Shown: positions 21,583-34,278, numbered from the stretch's first letter. The stretch: DNA of 64,000 nucleotides from Siphonodentalium dalli (GCA_032622095.1 CP136063.1:147803379-147867378); one strand, 5' to 3'. Notes: generated from the sequence alone by a model not told the origin. Program-made: numbers and translations.

Positions 21583-24500
21583 CCCATGCGCCTCATCGAA
21601 ACCCACTAATGGGTGGTCCCATAACTTCACGGAGGGAGTAACTTTTGATGCATCAAATGAAAAAAAAATAATGCCAAAAGTATCAGGATCATATATTAAT
21701 AATTGCTAAACTTGTGTCATTGATCACCCACATTTCAGTGGGCGGGTCCCTGTCACGGTTAATCATTGAAGTGAATCTTTTACGAATATCCTTGTGACAA
21801 TGAGCCATGATTACCTTCTGCAATGAACTCGTCTGACTTAAGAAGACGGATTGAATTCCCACTCGTGCGTTTCAATGGGTGTTTCTTCTGGTCGAGGATG
21901 AGCCGATGACGGATCTTGGTAAATCATCTGGTGGCCAGGGCGAATCTCTCTTGCTTTCGGAGATTCGGACCTTGTATTTTGTTTCATCTCTTTTAGTATT
22001 TTACGGCAGCACGAAACAGAAACATCAGCGCCTAGCAATAGGATTGTCACTTGTCGAAAGGACAATAGGATTCTTCTCGTTGGTTTTTAAAATTGAAAAA
22101 GGTAGGTCATGTTACAAGACAATATTGATCCTCAGCAATTATCTTACCGGAGGTGTTTGGCAACAGGCAACAATTCTTATTGGTATGGATGGCAAGCGTT
22201 TAACCACTTGACAAAAGAGTGTGGGTTTTTCATGGTTACTCATGATAGTTTAGTGCTAGTTAAGATAACAAAGAAGGGAAAATCTCAGATATTGGACATT
22301 CAAGGACTATTTGTAGGATGATCTAATGCATCTCATATCTTGACTGACATTTGACCATTTTAATAAACATTTGTTAGCACAGGTAGCAATATTGGCTGTG
22401 GAAATGTAAAAATGTACATTTGTGGCATGTGAAAATCAAGTTAGAAACGTACAATATGATGCTATCCGGCCGGAAAATGCATTTTACAGGGTGTAATCGA
22501 AAGTTTACTAGGCGTTCAAAACAAGTAATAAAAAAAAATACCGGGCGCTCAATGCTAGTTTGTCAGATTTTACCGGACGTTCAATTCTGTTGGAGCACCA
22601 CGCTTTGAAATCGGGCTCGTATATCGAGAAAACAGGGCCAAACGTTAAGCGTGGCTTTCAATGGGATATTAAGGCATCCAAAACATGTCTTTGTTATTAA
22701 ATACGACATCGTATAGTTTGAAAAATGTGCTTTTGATCGCAAACGTGGCGTGATTTTAGCACGAAAATAGAAGGTTTAACCTTGATTCACGGAGAACTAG
22801 ACACGACACAAACGAAATTAGTACGAAAATGTAGAGGAACATACCCCTCATCGAGGAAGATTGGCACCCGGGCTGGATGTTTTACACAATTGGAGGAAAA
22901 GACATATATGTACCGTAGTCAGTCTGAGGTGAGCGACTTTTATTTATGGCTGTTTACCCCAAACCAGCGTTCACTTCCGTCCACACACAGTGGTGTTAAA
23001 CGTCGCCTATTGCACGACACTCTCCGGATAAAGTTACATCTAGCTTTTAAGTTGATAATAAACACTCTTTATTGCTAATGATTGCTAATGTAATTTTAGG
23101 TCAACGGCACCTATCCCATGACATGACACCCACCGTGTCAAATTACTTCTGTGTGCCAATTTTCCCCACATATCTTCTGGGCTGATAATATAGCTCTTGG
23201 TTGATATGTTAATATAATTTATTCGCGCCCTCTAAGTCGACTGATATCAAAGCGCATATCCTATGATAGTCGGGTTACCTATGTGTACCAATTGTCCTAT
23301 GTAGGCCCAATCGTCTTAGCTGATAAATAACGCTCTTTATTAATCACATGTGGGAAAATAATTGTTAAGTTCCCCTTTAGGGCCAACGATAAGGGTACTT
23401 CCCGTACTGTATTCCAATATCCAGCCACCAAGATCCAACCATTTTGGATATTATTAATGCCATTTTAAGACATGACGTCAATGGCACATATCCCATGACA
23501 CTCCAGGGAAATTGACCAATGTGTACAAACGTTCAGCTCAGTGTCCAGCCGTTTGGTCGCCCATAGCCCAGCAAACTCTATTAAGCTTTATTAATATAGA
23601 TTGGTGTGCCTGACAGCAGTTGAATTACCAAATATTGAATGGATAATGTGTGTCTTTAAAACATGTTACTAGTCTGTTTGAGTAAAGTTCCTGTGCAATT
23701 ACTTCATTTACAACTTTCACTTAGGAGATTATCTTGGAAAACTCATTCCATTCCATGAGAGGGACGTCAAGTTACATGTTTGACTGGGGATTTCCATGCA
23801 AATATCTGGAGCAAAAGTTCTATATGCAGAAATTGTATGGGAAATAAATAGCTCGCATACCATTGAAGTGCTCAAACAGTCATGACATTTAACTGACTGA
23901 TGGGATAGTTAAATTATACGTTTCTGCCATAAATTTATTTTAAAGAATTTCTGGACTTTAGCAAATTCTTAATCAATCTTAAAATTTAAAATAATAAATA
24001 CTCCCAACTTTGTAATGAAACGAGTTCCATGCAGGCCTATCGGACAGATAAGTATGAATGAACTCCAACGTCACATCAAGTTGCACCTGAAATCAGTTGC
24101 AACTCTATAACGTAATTCTAACGTTTGCTCCGGAGATTTGCATGGACATTTCCATTCAAAATTGACCCTTTACCCCCTCCCCTTAACTTATTATCAAGTG
24201 TCGATGTGTGTATCTTAGTTTAATCATTATTCCCATTCATAATATAAACATGAACATACAATAGTGTTGATACATGTTACCACGTTTCTTGTGTATAATA
24301 TGTGAATGGATTAGTCTGTAAGCCTATATGTGGCTTTATTTGCAGTCTCCACAAGCGACTGTATTATCGATGGACACAATATCTCATGGTCCAATGGTTT
24401 GAATATTGTTTTAATATATCATGCCAGTTTGGCAATTATCACAGATATATTGCTGTTTAAAATGGATTATTGCCTTGTATGAAACGATTACTTCAAACAA

Positions 24501-24599
24501 ATTGTTAAATATTGTAAAATCTGTAAAATTTAATTTAATTTGTTCTCCAACGAATGCGATGTATAAGACGAACAAAATATAGAGGATCTCGATCCAACG
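21583..24599. other. Non-coding stretch with degenerate internal repeats
   Basis: At about 23090-23560, phrases of the type 'gcacatatcccatgacact...atgtgtacaaa' and 'gctgataa...ctctttatt' recur three times (near 23100, 23250 and 23480), suggesting an old ~170-230-bp repeat. Open frames at 21838-22321 and 22782-23078 lack motifs. Nothing else recognised. Confidence 0.35.
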
Positions 24600-24791
24600 A
24601 GTTATGTTGGATATAAGATTTTATGAGTTATGTTGGGATATAAGATTTTATGAGTTATGTTGGGATATAAGATTTTATGAGTTATGTTGGGATATGAGAT
24701 GTTATGAGTTACGTTGGGATATAAGATTTTATGAGTTATGTTGGGATATAAGATTTTATGAGTTATGTTGGGATATAAGATTTTATGAAAC
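24600..24791 (+). repeat. 27-bp minisatellite, about seven units
   Basis: The unit 'gttatgttgggatataagattttatga' repeats, one copy reading 'gatatgagatgttatgagttac'. As 27 is divisible by three, it translates as a nine-residue repeat (YELCWDIRF), but there is no gene context. The flank 'ttttatgaaacg' also occurs inverted at about 26806-26820. Confidence 0.88.
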
Positions 24792-24799
24792 GTGTTTGA

Positions 24800-25230
24800 T
24801 AAATTTTATTCACAACGAGTCGTAGACGAGTTGTGAATCAAATTTATCAATCTCGTTTCGTAAACTCCTTTTTAACAAATAAAATCCTTTTGAACAAATA
24901 AAAATCTTTAAACGAAGCAGAAAATGCATATATGCAGAGCGTTGACTGAGACGCTTCACAACCGTATACGACAGTATTGCTCTGTCTGCCCCAATTTGCC
25001 TCTTTGTGTTTGTGACTATTTTCGTAAGTGCATCGAAGTTGGACAATAATTGAACTTCAATGAAAAAAACAATAATTTTGCAATGTCTGGTATTTGTGTC
25101 AAGCACGGATTTTCTAAATAGTATTAATCCGCGCGGTAATTTACTTGGCGCGATGCCAAGTATCCCGGGAAGCACGTGGCGATTACTCACTAGTGAGAGA
25201 TATGAAAATATCTAATGGATTTTTAATGAT
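24800..25230. repeat. Dispersed repeat, copy A
   Basis: Similar along its length to 26805-27250. Shared blocks are 'gagacgcttcacaaccgt', 'tttgcctctttg', 'agttggaca...ttgaactt/tttaacttt', 'aatagtattaatccgc', 'gggaagcacg' and 'actagtgagagata'. Both copies keep a minus-strand open frame (24810-25190 and 26925-27221) sharing GLILFRKS/A and TNTRxCK. That may reflect common repeat ancestry rather than a gene. Confidence 0.7.
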
Positions 25231-25382
25231 ATTTATTATAGGGGTTTCATGTAATATAGTGAGATAAACCACACGCCACCCTATTACACCCTTTCGATGA
25301 TATGGTATAACTAACCAATAGAATCCGCACTAATTTAAACGATAGAACAAATAACTTGTATATATATATGTATGTATATATA

Positions 25383-25756
25383 TCTAATATATATTTTGGG
25401 ACTTCTGTCTGTGTGTGTGTGTGTGTGTGTGTTAGCTATGGCCGGGAAAACTGCCAGACGGATTTTGACGTAATTTGATACCTAGGGTTAATTTTGTCCA
25501 GGGAGTGTTTTGGAGGGGTCAAATCGTGACCCCGACCTGACCTTGACATTCAAAAAGGTCAAATCGGGTAAAACGGGACGGATTTCGACGAAATTTGATA
25601 CCTAGAGGTACTTTTGTCCGGAGAGTCTTTTGGACGGGTCAAATCGTGACCCCGACCTGACCTTGACATTCAAAATTGTCAATTCAAGGTCAAATCGTTC
25701 AATTCGCCGAAAAGCAGAGGGGAAACAGCCCGGACGAAGTCGGGTCCACCAGCTAG
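25383..25756 (+). mobile_element. Helitron, second family, tandem copy A
   Basis: Starts A|TCTAATATATATTTTGGGAC, ends with hairpin CCCGGACGAAGTCGGG and 'tccaccagCTAG', and is followed immediately by another TC start. The body repeats 'cggatttcgacgaaatttga' and 'tcaaatcgtgaccccgacct' in ~110-bp modules. It shares its ends with the array at 7880-18237 but not its body. Non-autonomous, no frame. Confidence 0.87.
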
Positions 25757-26066
25757 TCTAATATATATTTTGGGACTTTTGTCTGTGTCTGTTAGATATG
25801 GACTGGAAAACCGCCAGACGGATTTCGACGAAATTTGATACCTAGGGGTAATTTTGTCTGGGGAGTCTTTTGGATGGGTCCAATCGTGACCCCGACCTGA
25901 CCTTGACCTTCAAAATGGTCAATTCAAGGTCAAATCGCGCCTTTTGACGGATTTCGATGTTAGATCCACTGAGGTTTTCAAAACCAGCTATTTGAAAATT
26001 GGTATCTGAAGTTCGGATGAAAGCAGAGGGGGAAACAGCCCGGACGAAGTCGGGTCACCCTGCTAG
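25757..26066 (+). mobile_element. Helitron, second family, tandem copy B
   Basis: 310 bp; begins at the base after the CTAG of copy A and ends 'caccctgCTAG|T'. It has one fewer internal module than copy A. Confidence 0.87.
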
Positions 26067-26068
26067 TA

Positions 26069-26209
<141 letters not shown>

Positions 26210-26295
26210 CCCATGTTTGTGATCGATGCGAAGGTAACTACATGTGTGTACTAGTGGTAGTGAGTGTATGGTGTATGGTGCTGTTTCGTCTTGTA

Positions 26296-26787
26296 TCTCA
26301 TATATATTTTGAAGACCTCTGTATGTTTGTCTGTCTGTCCTTTATAGAATCGAAAACGGGTTGACCGATCGAGACCAAACTTCCTATCCAAAGGTAAAAT
26401 CCCACGGGAATCGTCGACGTCGCATTTTGGAGAATCCCAGAGCACCCATTCTCCACTCTCATTTCAGTCACAAAAAACGGCACTGCGGTGGTTAATCAAG
26501 TGATAATTTAATGAGCGTTTGTTTTTGACGCATCGATATAAAGAGCGTTTGTTTACCATTCAACGTTATTAGCATCTGCAGAGACGAGATCTCGGAAACG
26601 GGTGGAGCTATCGACTTGAAATTTGCTATGTGAATGTATCTTGCCCCGGATACGAATTTTATCGGGTCGCCGAGCCCGTGCGACGCAAGCTTCGCGCATG
26701 CGCAGACCAGATCTCGGAAACGGGTGGAGCTATCGACTTGAAATTTGGTTTTTGAATAGCCCGGACAACGTCGGGCTCATCGGCTAG
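26296..26787 (+). mobile_element. Helitron, third family, single copy
   Basis: 492 bp: A|TCTCATATATATTTTGAAGA start, hairpin CCCGGACAACGTCGGG and CTAG at 26784-26787 before T. The 3' half is the same ~113-bp module ('gaaacgggtggagctatcga...cgcatgcgcagac') as in the array at 7880-18237. The 5' half ('caagtgataatttaatgagcg', 'gacgcatcgatataaagagc') is shared with the minus-strand element ending at 50205. It is therefore a mosaic of two Helitron lineages. Confidence 0.85.
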
Positions 26788-26804
26788 TATGGATATACAA
26801 TGTA

Positions 26805-27250
26805 AACGAGTTTCATAAAATCTTATATCTCAACATAACGAGTTGTATATCACATGAAAAAACTAGAGCTTTATCACTTTTTAACACATTAAAATCCTTA
26901 AAAGTAGATGCAAAATGCATTCATTTACATATTTGGCTGGTCGAGACGCTTCACAACCGTTCTGTTTGTGGGATCTGGGCTGGCGATGGAAAATATAGTT
27001 CCCCCGATTTGCCTCTTTGATTTTCTATCTATTTTCTTTAGTGTAACTAAGTTGGACAAGAATTTAACTTTAATGAACAAAGCAATCATTTTGCATTGTC
27101 TGGTGTTGGTGTTGTGCGCGGCTTTTCGAAATAGTATTAATCCGCCTGAATCAATGTAAAGACGCGTGGTTATTTTGTTGGCGCTATGAAGGTGGTGTCC
27201 GGGAAGCACGCGCCTATTCATAACTAGTGAGAGATAATTACATTAATAAT
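26805..27250. repeat. Dispersed repeat, copy B
   Basis: Diverged direct copy of 24800-25230. The two Helitron insertions lie between them. It begins with 'aaacgagtttcataaaatct', related to the border of the 27-bp minisatellite. Confidence 0.68.
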
Positions 27251-28807
27251 GGCCTATTTAATTATATAATAGTGGTTTCGTGGGATATATACACTATAGC
27301 AGCAGCTCGGGGATTAAATGAACATTAAAACATTAAACGGCCATAACTTTTATAACTTGTGAATGCCTTTTTGTTATATATATATCGTTAACTTTGTAAA
27401 TAGTTGAGTTACTAGTATGCTCTTAGTTTACAACACAAGGCCTACTATGAACACAAAATTGGTTTACCTCAAGCTTTTCAACCCGCGTGTTGGAATATTC
27501 CAACTCGACTCTCTCCATCGTTGGAAATTTTTCAACTGATCGATGGCCATTTCAGTTCCAAAACATTGACAGACTTCTGGTCTGAAAACATTAACCCTAT
27601 ATTGTAGACACTGATGCATGGGAGGGAGCTATCACAATAGTATTGTTTATTCGCAATACTTTGGCGTTTATTCACAAAACGTTTGCGTTTAATCGCAGTA
27701 GTTTATTAGAGGGGGATAACGCGTGTCCAAGACGCTGTTGATTATACATGTAGGCTATATATAGACCAAGCATCAGAAATCACTCTGTTGTGCATTGACT
27801 TTGGGCAACGACCATTCTGAAATTCTGAATCGGGTGATGCGTTGACTGGTTCGAAAGGGAGTCTTGATGGTCACCAAACAACGCCATCGTTTGACCTAAA
27901 TCGGTCACGGGACTGAGAAATGACATGGTTGTCGTATTTTGACCTATCTGGGCTGTGACATTTTGGATTGATGATGTCGGGGTCGAGATTCTGTAACGGG
28001 AGAAACATGTACAACCCTTCGTTTGACCGTAAACGGTCCATTCTAATCAGGTTGGGTTTGGGGGGGGGGGGGGGTCAAAAGACCTTTAAAAAAAAACCGA
28101 AATCGCTTAAAGGTCGCCGCTGAGAAGGGACCATTTCGGATCGGGGTTGGGTGTTTTTGGTGTTTCAAAATGGCCACCCTAATGCTATTACAAATAAACG
28201 CACAAATATTGCTAATAAACGCACAGCTATTGCGAATAAACAAACACACAATTATTGCGAATAAACGCACAGCGCATCTATTGCGAATGATCCCGATCGA
28301 CCACTCCCCTATATAGTTGTTCTAACGTGAGTCGGGACTGACAACACACCTAATTCCTATTTAATAAACCTCCTATAGCCATGTCCCATCCATATATCCC
28401 CTAATATGATTTAACACCCCTTCACCTCTATTAGATTATTTTACCAAAACGTATTTAACCAAGTTCGAATTATTATACATATTTGAGACCTCATGACCGT
28501 CATACCAAAATCTGTTATATTATTTTGTACATTTTTGATTGAATATATATTTGTTGTAGGGAGCGCATGTTCAACTGCATGGGTGTTCAGAACTTGTCCC
28601 ACAATCCTTATATTTATGTATTAACACATTCATTATACATGCCAACAAATATGTTTAAATCAAACCCGATATTTACTATTAGCTCAACATTAGCAGATAA
28701 AATGAGCTGTAAGAATAATGTCAATATAATTTTTTTTTTAAAGTATGTTTTGAGCCTATATAATACGGAAGCGTATTAGGGACATAGTGAAAAAATAAAG
28801 AAATCAG
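27251..28807. repeat. Stretch with inverted 'GTTTATTCGCAATA' clusters
   Basis: At 27640-27710 the motifs 'gtttattcgcaata', 'gcgtttattcaca' and 'gcgtttaatcgca' occur; at 28185-28290 their reverse complements occur several times ('tattgcgaataaac'). The pair may be the arms of an old foldback element of about 650 bp. A G run of about 15 lies at 28060-28074. Motifs of the type 'ttggaaatttttcaactgat...ggccatttcag' at 27520-27560 recur at 29945-30060. No gene recognised. Confidence 0.5.
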
Positions 28808-29030
28808 AAAGTCGAAATTTTAACTTTAATCTCGAAATTTTAACTTTAATCTCGAAATTTTAACTTTTTTCTCGAAATTTTAACTTTTTTCTCGAAATTT
28901 TAACTTTATCTCGAAATTTTAACTTTTTACTAAAAAGTCAAAATTTTAACTTTAATCTCGAAATTTTAACTTTTATCTCGAAATTTTAACTTTAATCTCG
29001 AAATTTTAACTTTTTTCTCGAAATTTTACC
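28808..29030 (+). repeat. 18-bp minisatellite, about twelve units
   Basis: Unit 'ctcgaaattttaacttt(a/t)at'. Units differ in the T/A-rich tail (taat, tttt, ta), and one unit reads 'aaaagtcaaaattttaac'. Confidence 0.9.
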
Positions 29031-29192
29031 CATTGACACCAATTGTATCTGACTTTAAGCCACAATTTAACCATGCAGTCATGTTATTTTCTTTGGTCCG
29101 ATCAATCAGAGAGCCGGTCGATAGCTGTCGCGTAATACCGGATCTCACTTTGATCTGCATCAGAACTCTCTGTATATCTTCGATCCTTTCAG

Positions 29193-29269
29193 TTAGAAAC
29201 TTGGATCACAAGTTAGGAACATATCTGCGAAAATTGAAGAGGACAAGTGAGAAAACGATGGAACCACAG
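29193..29269 (+). CDS. Possible exon of the acidic/lysine-rich gene
   Basis: 77 bp between a good acceptor (TTCGATCCTTTCAG|TT) and a weaker donor (CCACAG|GTATTA). The frame, after two bases of a split codon, gives RNLDHKLGTYLRKLKRTSEK and ends MEPQ on a codon border, which fits the phase-0 start of the exon at 30323. The segment is strongly basic. The alternative is that the ATG at about 29258 (MEPQ) is the true start and the stretch before it is leader. No family recognised. Confidence 0.38.
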
Positions 29270-30322
29270 GTATTAACATCCACGACCACGACATCCTCGT
29301 TTGTTATGTTCCCTATGTTAGAAAGTTTGATAGGTAGTTCGAACGATGACTTATGTTAATCTGTAGGCGGACTTTGGTCATTTGAACCTCAAAATTTAAG
29401 TACATGCGTAATTTGGTAGTACAGAGACAACATTGACCGTTATATACACGAAATTCTGTAATATATATAGACAGAACACAACGCGCATCTTGTTCGATAA
29501 TCTGTTATCGAATGAGTTGCGGATGGCTCGATGATATATTTTACGAAAGCGGATCGAGAGTGCATATTATACACAATGAGACAATTTCAACAATTCCGTT
29601 AATTATGGTAGATTAGAATTACTTAACCGGATAACTGAATTTTATTCACGGCATCAGATCACGAGTTATATTCAGCCCCACCACTGGCCCCACACAGAAT
29701 AATGAGAACGCTGAATGTAAGGGGGGAAATCTATATAATCTTGTATGGTTGAGAACCGCTTCAATAATCATTTATCGCTGACGACCTCATTGTAGTCTAC
29801 AAAAGAAACGAAAAAATGTATACCTTCTAGCCGATAAGATGTTATAACAGACAGGGGAGTTGCTGGCTAGAGGATCTCCGTTTACAAGAGCACATCCCAC
29901 TCTCCTTGGATTGGAACTTTACAAATGGTAGATCAAGCTGTCGTACTGTTGGTAATTTTCAAACTGACACCCAATAAGGTTGGAACATTTCCAAACTGAC
30001 ACGCCCCCCACTAAGGTTGGAAAATTTCCAACTGATGGCAATTTCAGACCAAAATGTTAATAAAAAGTAGAACATTATGATATTACATGTATTGGTCTAA
30101 ATCAACAAATTTCCACTAATGAATGGTTGAAAATTCAAGCAATGAGAACAATTTCAACCTATATGTGGTGTAAAATTTCCAACTAATGTTAAAATTGTGT
30201 CGGGCATGAAATATTCAACGGTTGAAAATGTTGACCAAAGTTAGGGGGAAATCACCCCCACACATCCTGTCGCTACGTCCCGGAATAGATGTTATATTAT
30301 GTTGCTGTTTTCGCATTCCCAG
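29270..30322. other. Intron or upstream region
   Basis: A stretch at 29940-30240 repeats 'ttggaa.atttccaactga' several times, a motif shared with 27480-27560. Near 29480-29570, 'cgataatctgttatcgaatgagttgcgg' resembles the ends of the foldback element at 36430-36625. No exon seen between. Confidence 0.4.
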
Positions 30323-30586
30323 ATAGAAGACCATCGACCAACTTCCAGCATGTTTATAAACGGTCTGGACAGTTTAATACATGCTACCGAGAGTTTGCTC
30401 TACAAGTTAGATCCTTCCGAACGACCACCGACCAAACACAAGCTCTCTATTGTCGAAAAAGTGAAAGCTAAGGAGCTAATCATGCCGACAGATTCTCCAA
30501 TGACAGTAGCGCGGAAGACCCCTCTACCATCCGAGCAGTCAGATGATGAAAACGATCTGGCCTACGAAAAAGACACCAAGGCGAAC
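30323..30586 (+). CDS. Exon (88 codons) of an unknown acidic/lysine-rich protein
   Basis: Acceptor TTTTCGCATTCCCAG|ATA at 30322/30323, donor GCGAAC|GTGAGT at 30586/30587, phase 0 at both ends. It encodes IEDHRPTSSMFINGLDSLIH..., a mixed helical segment, then a Ser/Pro/Thr-rich part and an acidic tail (SEQSDDENDLAYEKD). The frame stays open through the donor to 30700, so a longer terminal exon is the alternative. The matching phase and splice signals of the next nine exons favour splicing. Function unknown; no domain recognised. Confidence 0.55.
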
Positions 30587-31018
30587 GTGAGTATGACAAA
30601 AACAGTTTACGATTTGCTAACTACCTGGAACAAAATAATTAAAAAGTTGCCGACCTGGAAGCATGCTCGGTCTGCCATTTTGAAGAGTGCAAAAAAATAA
30701 TAATAATACGTATGGAAAGTTTCAAAGCTGCCAATGTTTTATGTAGTTTCGTGAAAAACTGAATCTAATTGCTTACTGATTGTACGAATGCCGTTAATTG
30801 TTGTTGGCAATTGTGCCTCTCCTAAGAAATATAACTACTGCAATTATAAGGACTTTTACTCGATGCATGCCAGTTACACAATTGGGGCCCTAAATGGCAC
30901 AGCGATATTTGTTAGTAAAATTGACATAATAAAGCATTTGCCAATAATCTACAGCAGCTCCTAAAAATTAATATAAATAAATTATAAATTTGGTATGAAT
31001 ATGTTTTCCGTTCAACAG

Positions 31019-31096
31019 GAGACCTCAACCAATGACCAGAACGACTCAACGAATCAAGGGTTCATGCATCTTGTCATCATTCCAGTGAGGTATCTG
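31019..31096 (+). CDS. Exon (26 codons), same gene
   Basis: Acceptor TTCCGTTCAACAG|GAG, donor TATCTG|GTGAGT, phase 0 to phase 0. It encodes a polar start (ETSTNDQNDSTNQ) followed by a hydrophobic/basic end (FMHLVIIPVRYL). Joined to the next exon this forms a ~24-residue hydrophobic-basic stretch that could be an amphipathic or membrane-associated helix; this is inference. Confidence 0.55.
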
Positions 31097-31561
31097 GTGA
31101 GTGTCATCCAATTAATTTGTCAACAGGGATAATTTTATATCCTCAGTTTCAATGCCTGTATAAAATGGAGCTTGCCACAGCTGCCAATCAAATACTTAGC
31201 AGATATAATCTATACCAATCAGCAACTGAACCGGTTGCTTGCTGCATTAAAACTTCTTTGTCCAACATAATGTTGATATTCACCCATACTTTCAGTGTTA
31301 AATTGCCTATTTTGAAACGGCTTTTTTGTAAAATCATATTGTAATGAAATTTTGATTTGCGCAACGATGCTGGGAATTCATCAATAATTATAACACTAGT
31401 TTACAGTAATAATTTTCAAAATTAATGACGAAAATGTTTCCTGATAGTCTGGGCAATTGCCCGGATAATGATTCCGACAGCGCATGTATATACGATGGTC
31501 AGTTTTCCACAACACCAGTCACACCCTTTAAATTGAACTAATTCATGTTTGTTATCTGCAG

Positions 31562-31672
31562 GTAATTTGTTTACGTGCATTCCGGCGATTCCTGGTGTCT
31601 CCGAAACATATCAAAGAAAGAAGTCGATCGTTGTCTCCAGAAAAGAACGCAGAAATTCAGGCTAGGAGGAAG
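31562..31672 (+). CDS. Exon (37 codons), same gene
   Basis: Acceptor TTTGTTATCTGCAG|GTA, donor AGGAAG|GTAATT, phase 0 to phase 0. It encodes VICLRAFRRFLVSPK then a basic, serine-rich segment (ERSRSLSPEKNAEIQARRK). SRSLSP resembles a phosphorylation cluster of the kind found in nuclear and cytoskeletal proteins, but no domain is recognised. Confidence 0.58.
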
Positions 31673-31854
31673 GTAATTAAAGTATCCCGTTCTCGTGCAT
31701 GCTTTATGAGACTGCCAGTGTGCGAATTTAATTGAGTGCCTAATTGTTCCCTGACATTCGGTCTGAGGACTATAGTAATGACCCTCGTGCGTCGTGACGC
31801 CCGGAACTTTTGCAGAGTCTGCATGTATTCTGTCATTTTCTGGTCAATTGTTCT

Positions 31855-32600
31855 TAAAGGTACTCAACCCGTAACGAGGGTCCCCATCTCAACAGATTAC
31901 AACAACAACAATCCGATCAGAGGGTCCTATATTACTATTTCTTTGGCTTTGGGGGTAAACAATATTTGATTCGAGTCGAGGAACCCATCAATCAAAGCTC
32001 AGAGTTATTAGATATTGATTTTTCAAATTTGTTATGTTCTCGAGATGAGTACTAATAACTGCCGTAATCTGCTCTGGATGTGTACTCCAAATCTATTCAA
32101 ACAGACTAGGATGAATAACTCTAAAATCAAGTGGTAATTTTAACGCAATTTTGACTGAGTTCTGGGCCAGATAGTATTCCCGATAATGAAAAATAATAGA
32201 TTTCTAAAATCGATATCTAACAAATCTGAGCTTTGATGGGTGACTTCCTCGACTCGAATCAAATATTTTTGACCCCCGAAGCCATTGAAATAGTAATTGA
32301 GAGGAGTTTTATCGGGTTGAGTACCTTTAAACTTTGCACATATATCAACCAGCATGCATGGGAGCCTGCGCATCTGCGATTTTGAGTTCGGTCGGTCTCA
32401 TTTTGGCGGAGTTGTTGCCCCTTTTTCGACATAGAATTGTACATCCTGGGACGCATCTATTGTCCGAGCCTGTATTACATCATTTTCCAGTAAATTTCTT
32501 TTAAACTTGGCACAGATGTCAACCAGCATGGGAACCTGCGCACTTGCAATTTTGAGTTCAGACGGAGTAATTTTGGCGGCTATTTTTTCGACATAATTTT
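31855..32600. repeat. Inverted and direct repeat pair in an intron
   Basis: 31858-32040 and 32160-32345 are inverted copies: 'ggtactcaaccc', 'ttactatttc...ggcttygggggt' and 'aatatttgattcgagtcgagg' occur in both orientations. In addition 'ttaaacttggcacagatgtcaaccagcatg' near 32500 repeats 32330-32360 directly and is followed by the same 'ttttgagttc' and 'ttttggcgg' blocks. This is a dispersed repeat, not coding; the two-frame minus-strand translations at 32140-32456 come from it. Confidence 0.68.
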
Positions 32601-33604
32601 TAGAGTTATTGACACTTTCTCAACACATTGAAGATGTGCAGCATATTTACTGAATATGCATTTCGTATTATATTGGTGTAATCAATTCCTCCTACAGTTT
32701 GTAGTATAGGGATATGAAATTCATAAATCCTTCAAACCTGCCACCTTCGTCGGGTGATATTGGGGGGGGGGGGGGCGCTAAAATTTACTCGCGTGAGTCC
32801 TGTTAGGAAGGTCTGTGTCCAATCTACGGTAACCGGCATATTCCCGACCAAAAACAAGATGGAAATATAAGCGTTGAGTTTCATAGATAATGAAAGTGTG
32901 GGGATTGTTCTACCCGACATGTTAGAAACAAAAATCAAATAATCTGATCAAAATTTTCTGTACCGGTATGATCTTTAATATACTGTACATTGAATTTGAC
33001 CACATTCATTTATAATCCATATAGGTCTTTATATAACATTTATCAGTATTGGGGAAAATGCCACTGCTGCTGTGGACACAAGTATATAGGTGGTGGCAAA
33101 AACGTCACAACGTACATGAAACATTCAAATATAATACACTTGCCACAATATGAGTATTCGCATGCATAAAATTTACAGAATAATCTGTAGTAAGTTGTGT
33201 CGATAGCCATGCCATTTCCGGGATGGCGATGACAGGATGAACTGCAAGCAATTCTTCAAACCGGGATGCACCTTCCTGAGATAATTATATGTATTGTCGA
33301 TTGCATGCTGCTTTGCTATTCCTGACGGCAGCCACGCAAATGTTGATTATACCACATGTTTCCTGTCATTCAATAACCTGCATCATCCTTGTCAATGATC
33401 TCCACATTGCAGTTTTAAATATCACATATACACGGATCAATAGCCCGGGACAAAATGTAACTGTCGCTGGAATATAGATTCCCACAATAAGTAATAATCA
33501 ATATATTCTTCTGGCTGTCGTTTATTAACATCCCGAGTGTCCTGAAATTACCTGTGCCGTATCACGAAAAAGTCAACATAGGCTTCTCTGGCCCAGATCC
33601 TATT

Positions 33605-33640
<36 letters not shown>

Positions 33641-33784
33641 ACCAATCACCGATCACCGAATGCGATTATACGTTCAAATCATTTAATTGTTCATATGTAT
33701 GACTTATATGTTATATTTTCGTTGGGAATATATATTGTTTAAGCTATATATGCATTCCATGTGTGTATATATGACAACACTTTA
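32601..33784. other. Intron stretch
   Basis: A G run of about 15 lies at 32762-32775, and a (CA)n tract at about 33608-33640. No exon with both splice signals found. Confidence 0.4.
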
Positions 33785-34278
33785 TCTAATTTATATTTTG
33801 GGCCTTCTGTCTGTTTGTCTGTCTGTTTGTCGGTCTGTCTGTTAGCAATTGCCGGGAAAACTGCCGGACGGATTTCGACGAAATTTGATACCTAGGGGTA
33901 CTTTTGTCCGGGGAGTGTTTTAGACGGGTCAAATCGTGACCCTGACCTTGACCTTCAAAATGGTCAATTCAAGGTCAAATGGGGTAAAACGGACGGATTT
34001 CGACGAAATTTACTTTTGTCCGGGGAGTGTTTTGGACGGTCAAATCGTGACCCCGACATGACCCTCAAAATGATCAATTCAAAGGTCAAATCGGGTAAAA
34101 CGGACGGATTTCGACGAAATTTGATACCTGAGGGTACTTTTGTCGGTATGTTTTCGACGGGTCAAATCGTTACCCTGACCTGACCTTGACCTTCAATATG
34201 GTCAATTCAAGGTCAAATCGCGCCTTTCGACGGATGAAAACGGGAAACAGCACGGACTAAGTCGGGCCCACCAGCTAG
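33785..34278 (+). mobile_element. Helitron, second family, tandem copy A
   Basis: A|TCTAATTTATATTTTGGGCC start; a hairpin decayed to 'cacggactaagtcgggc', then 'ccaccagCTAG' ending at 34278. Internal ~120-bp modules ('cggatttcgacgaaatttg', 'tcaaatcgtgacc') occur three times. Same family as 25383-26066. It lies in the intron between the exons at 31562 and 35691. Confidence 0.86.
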
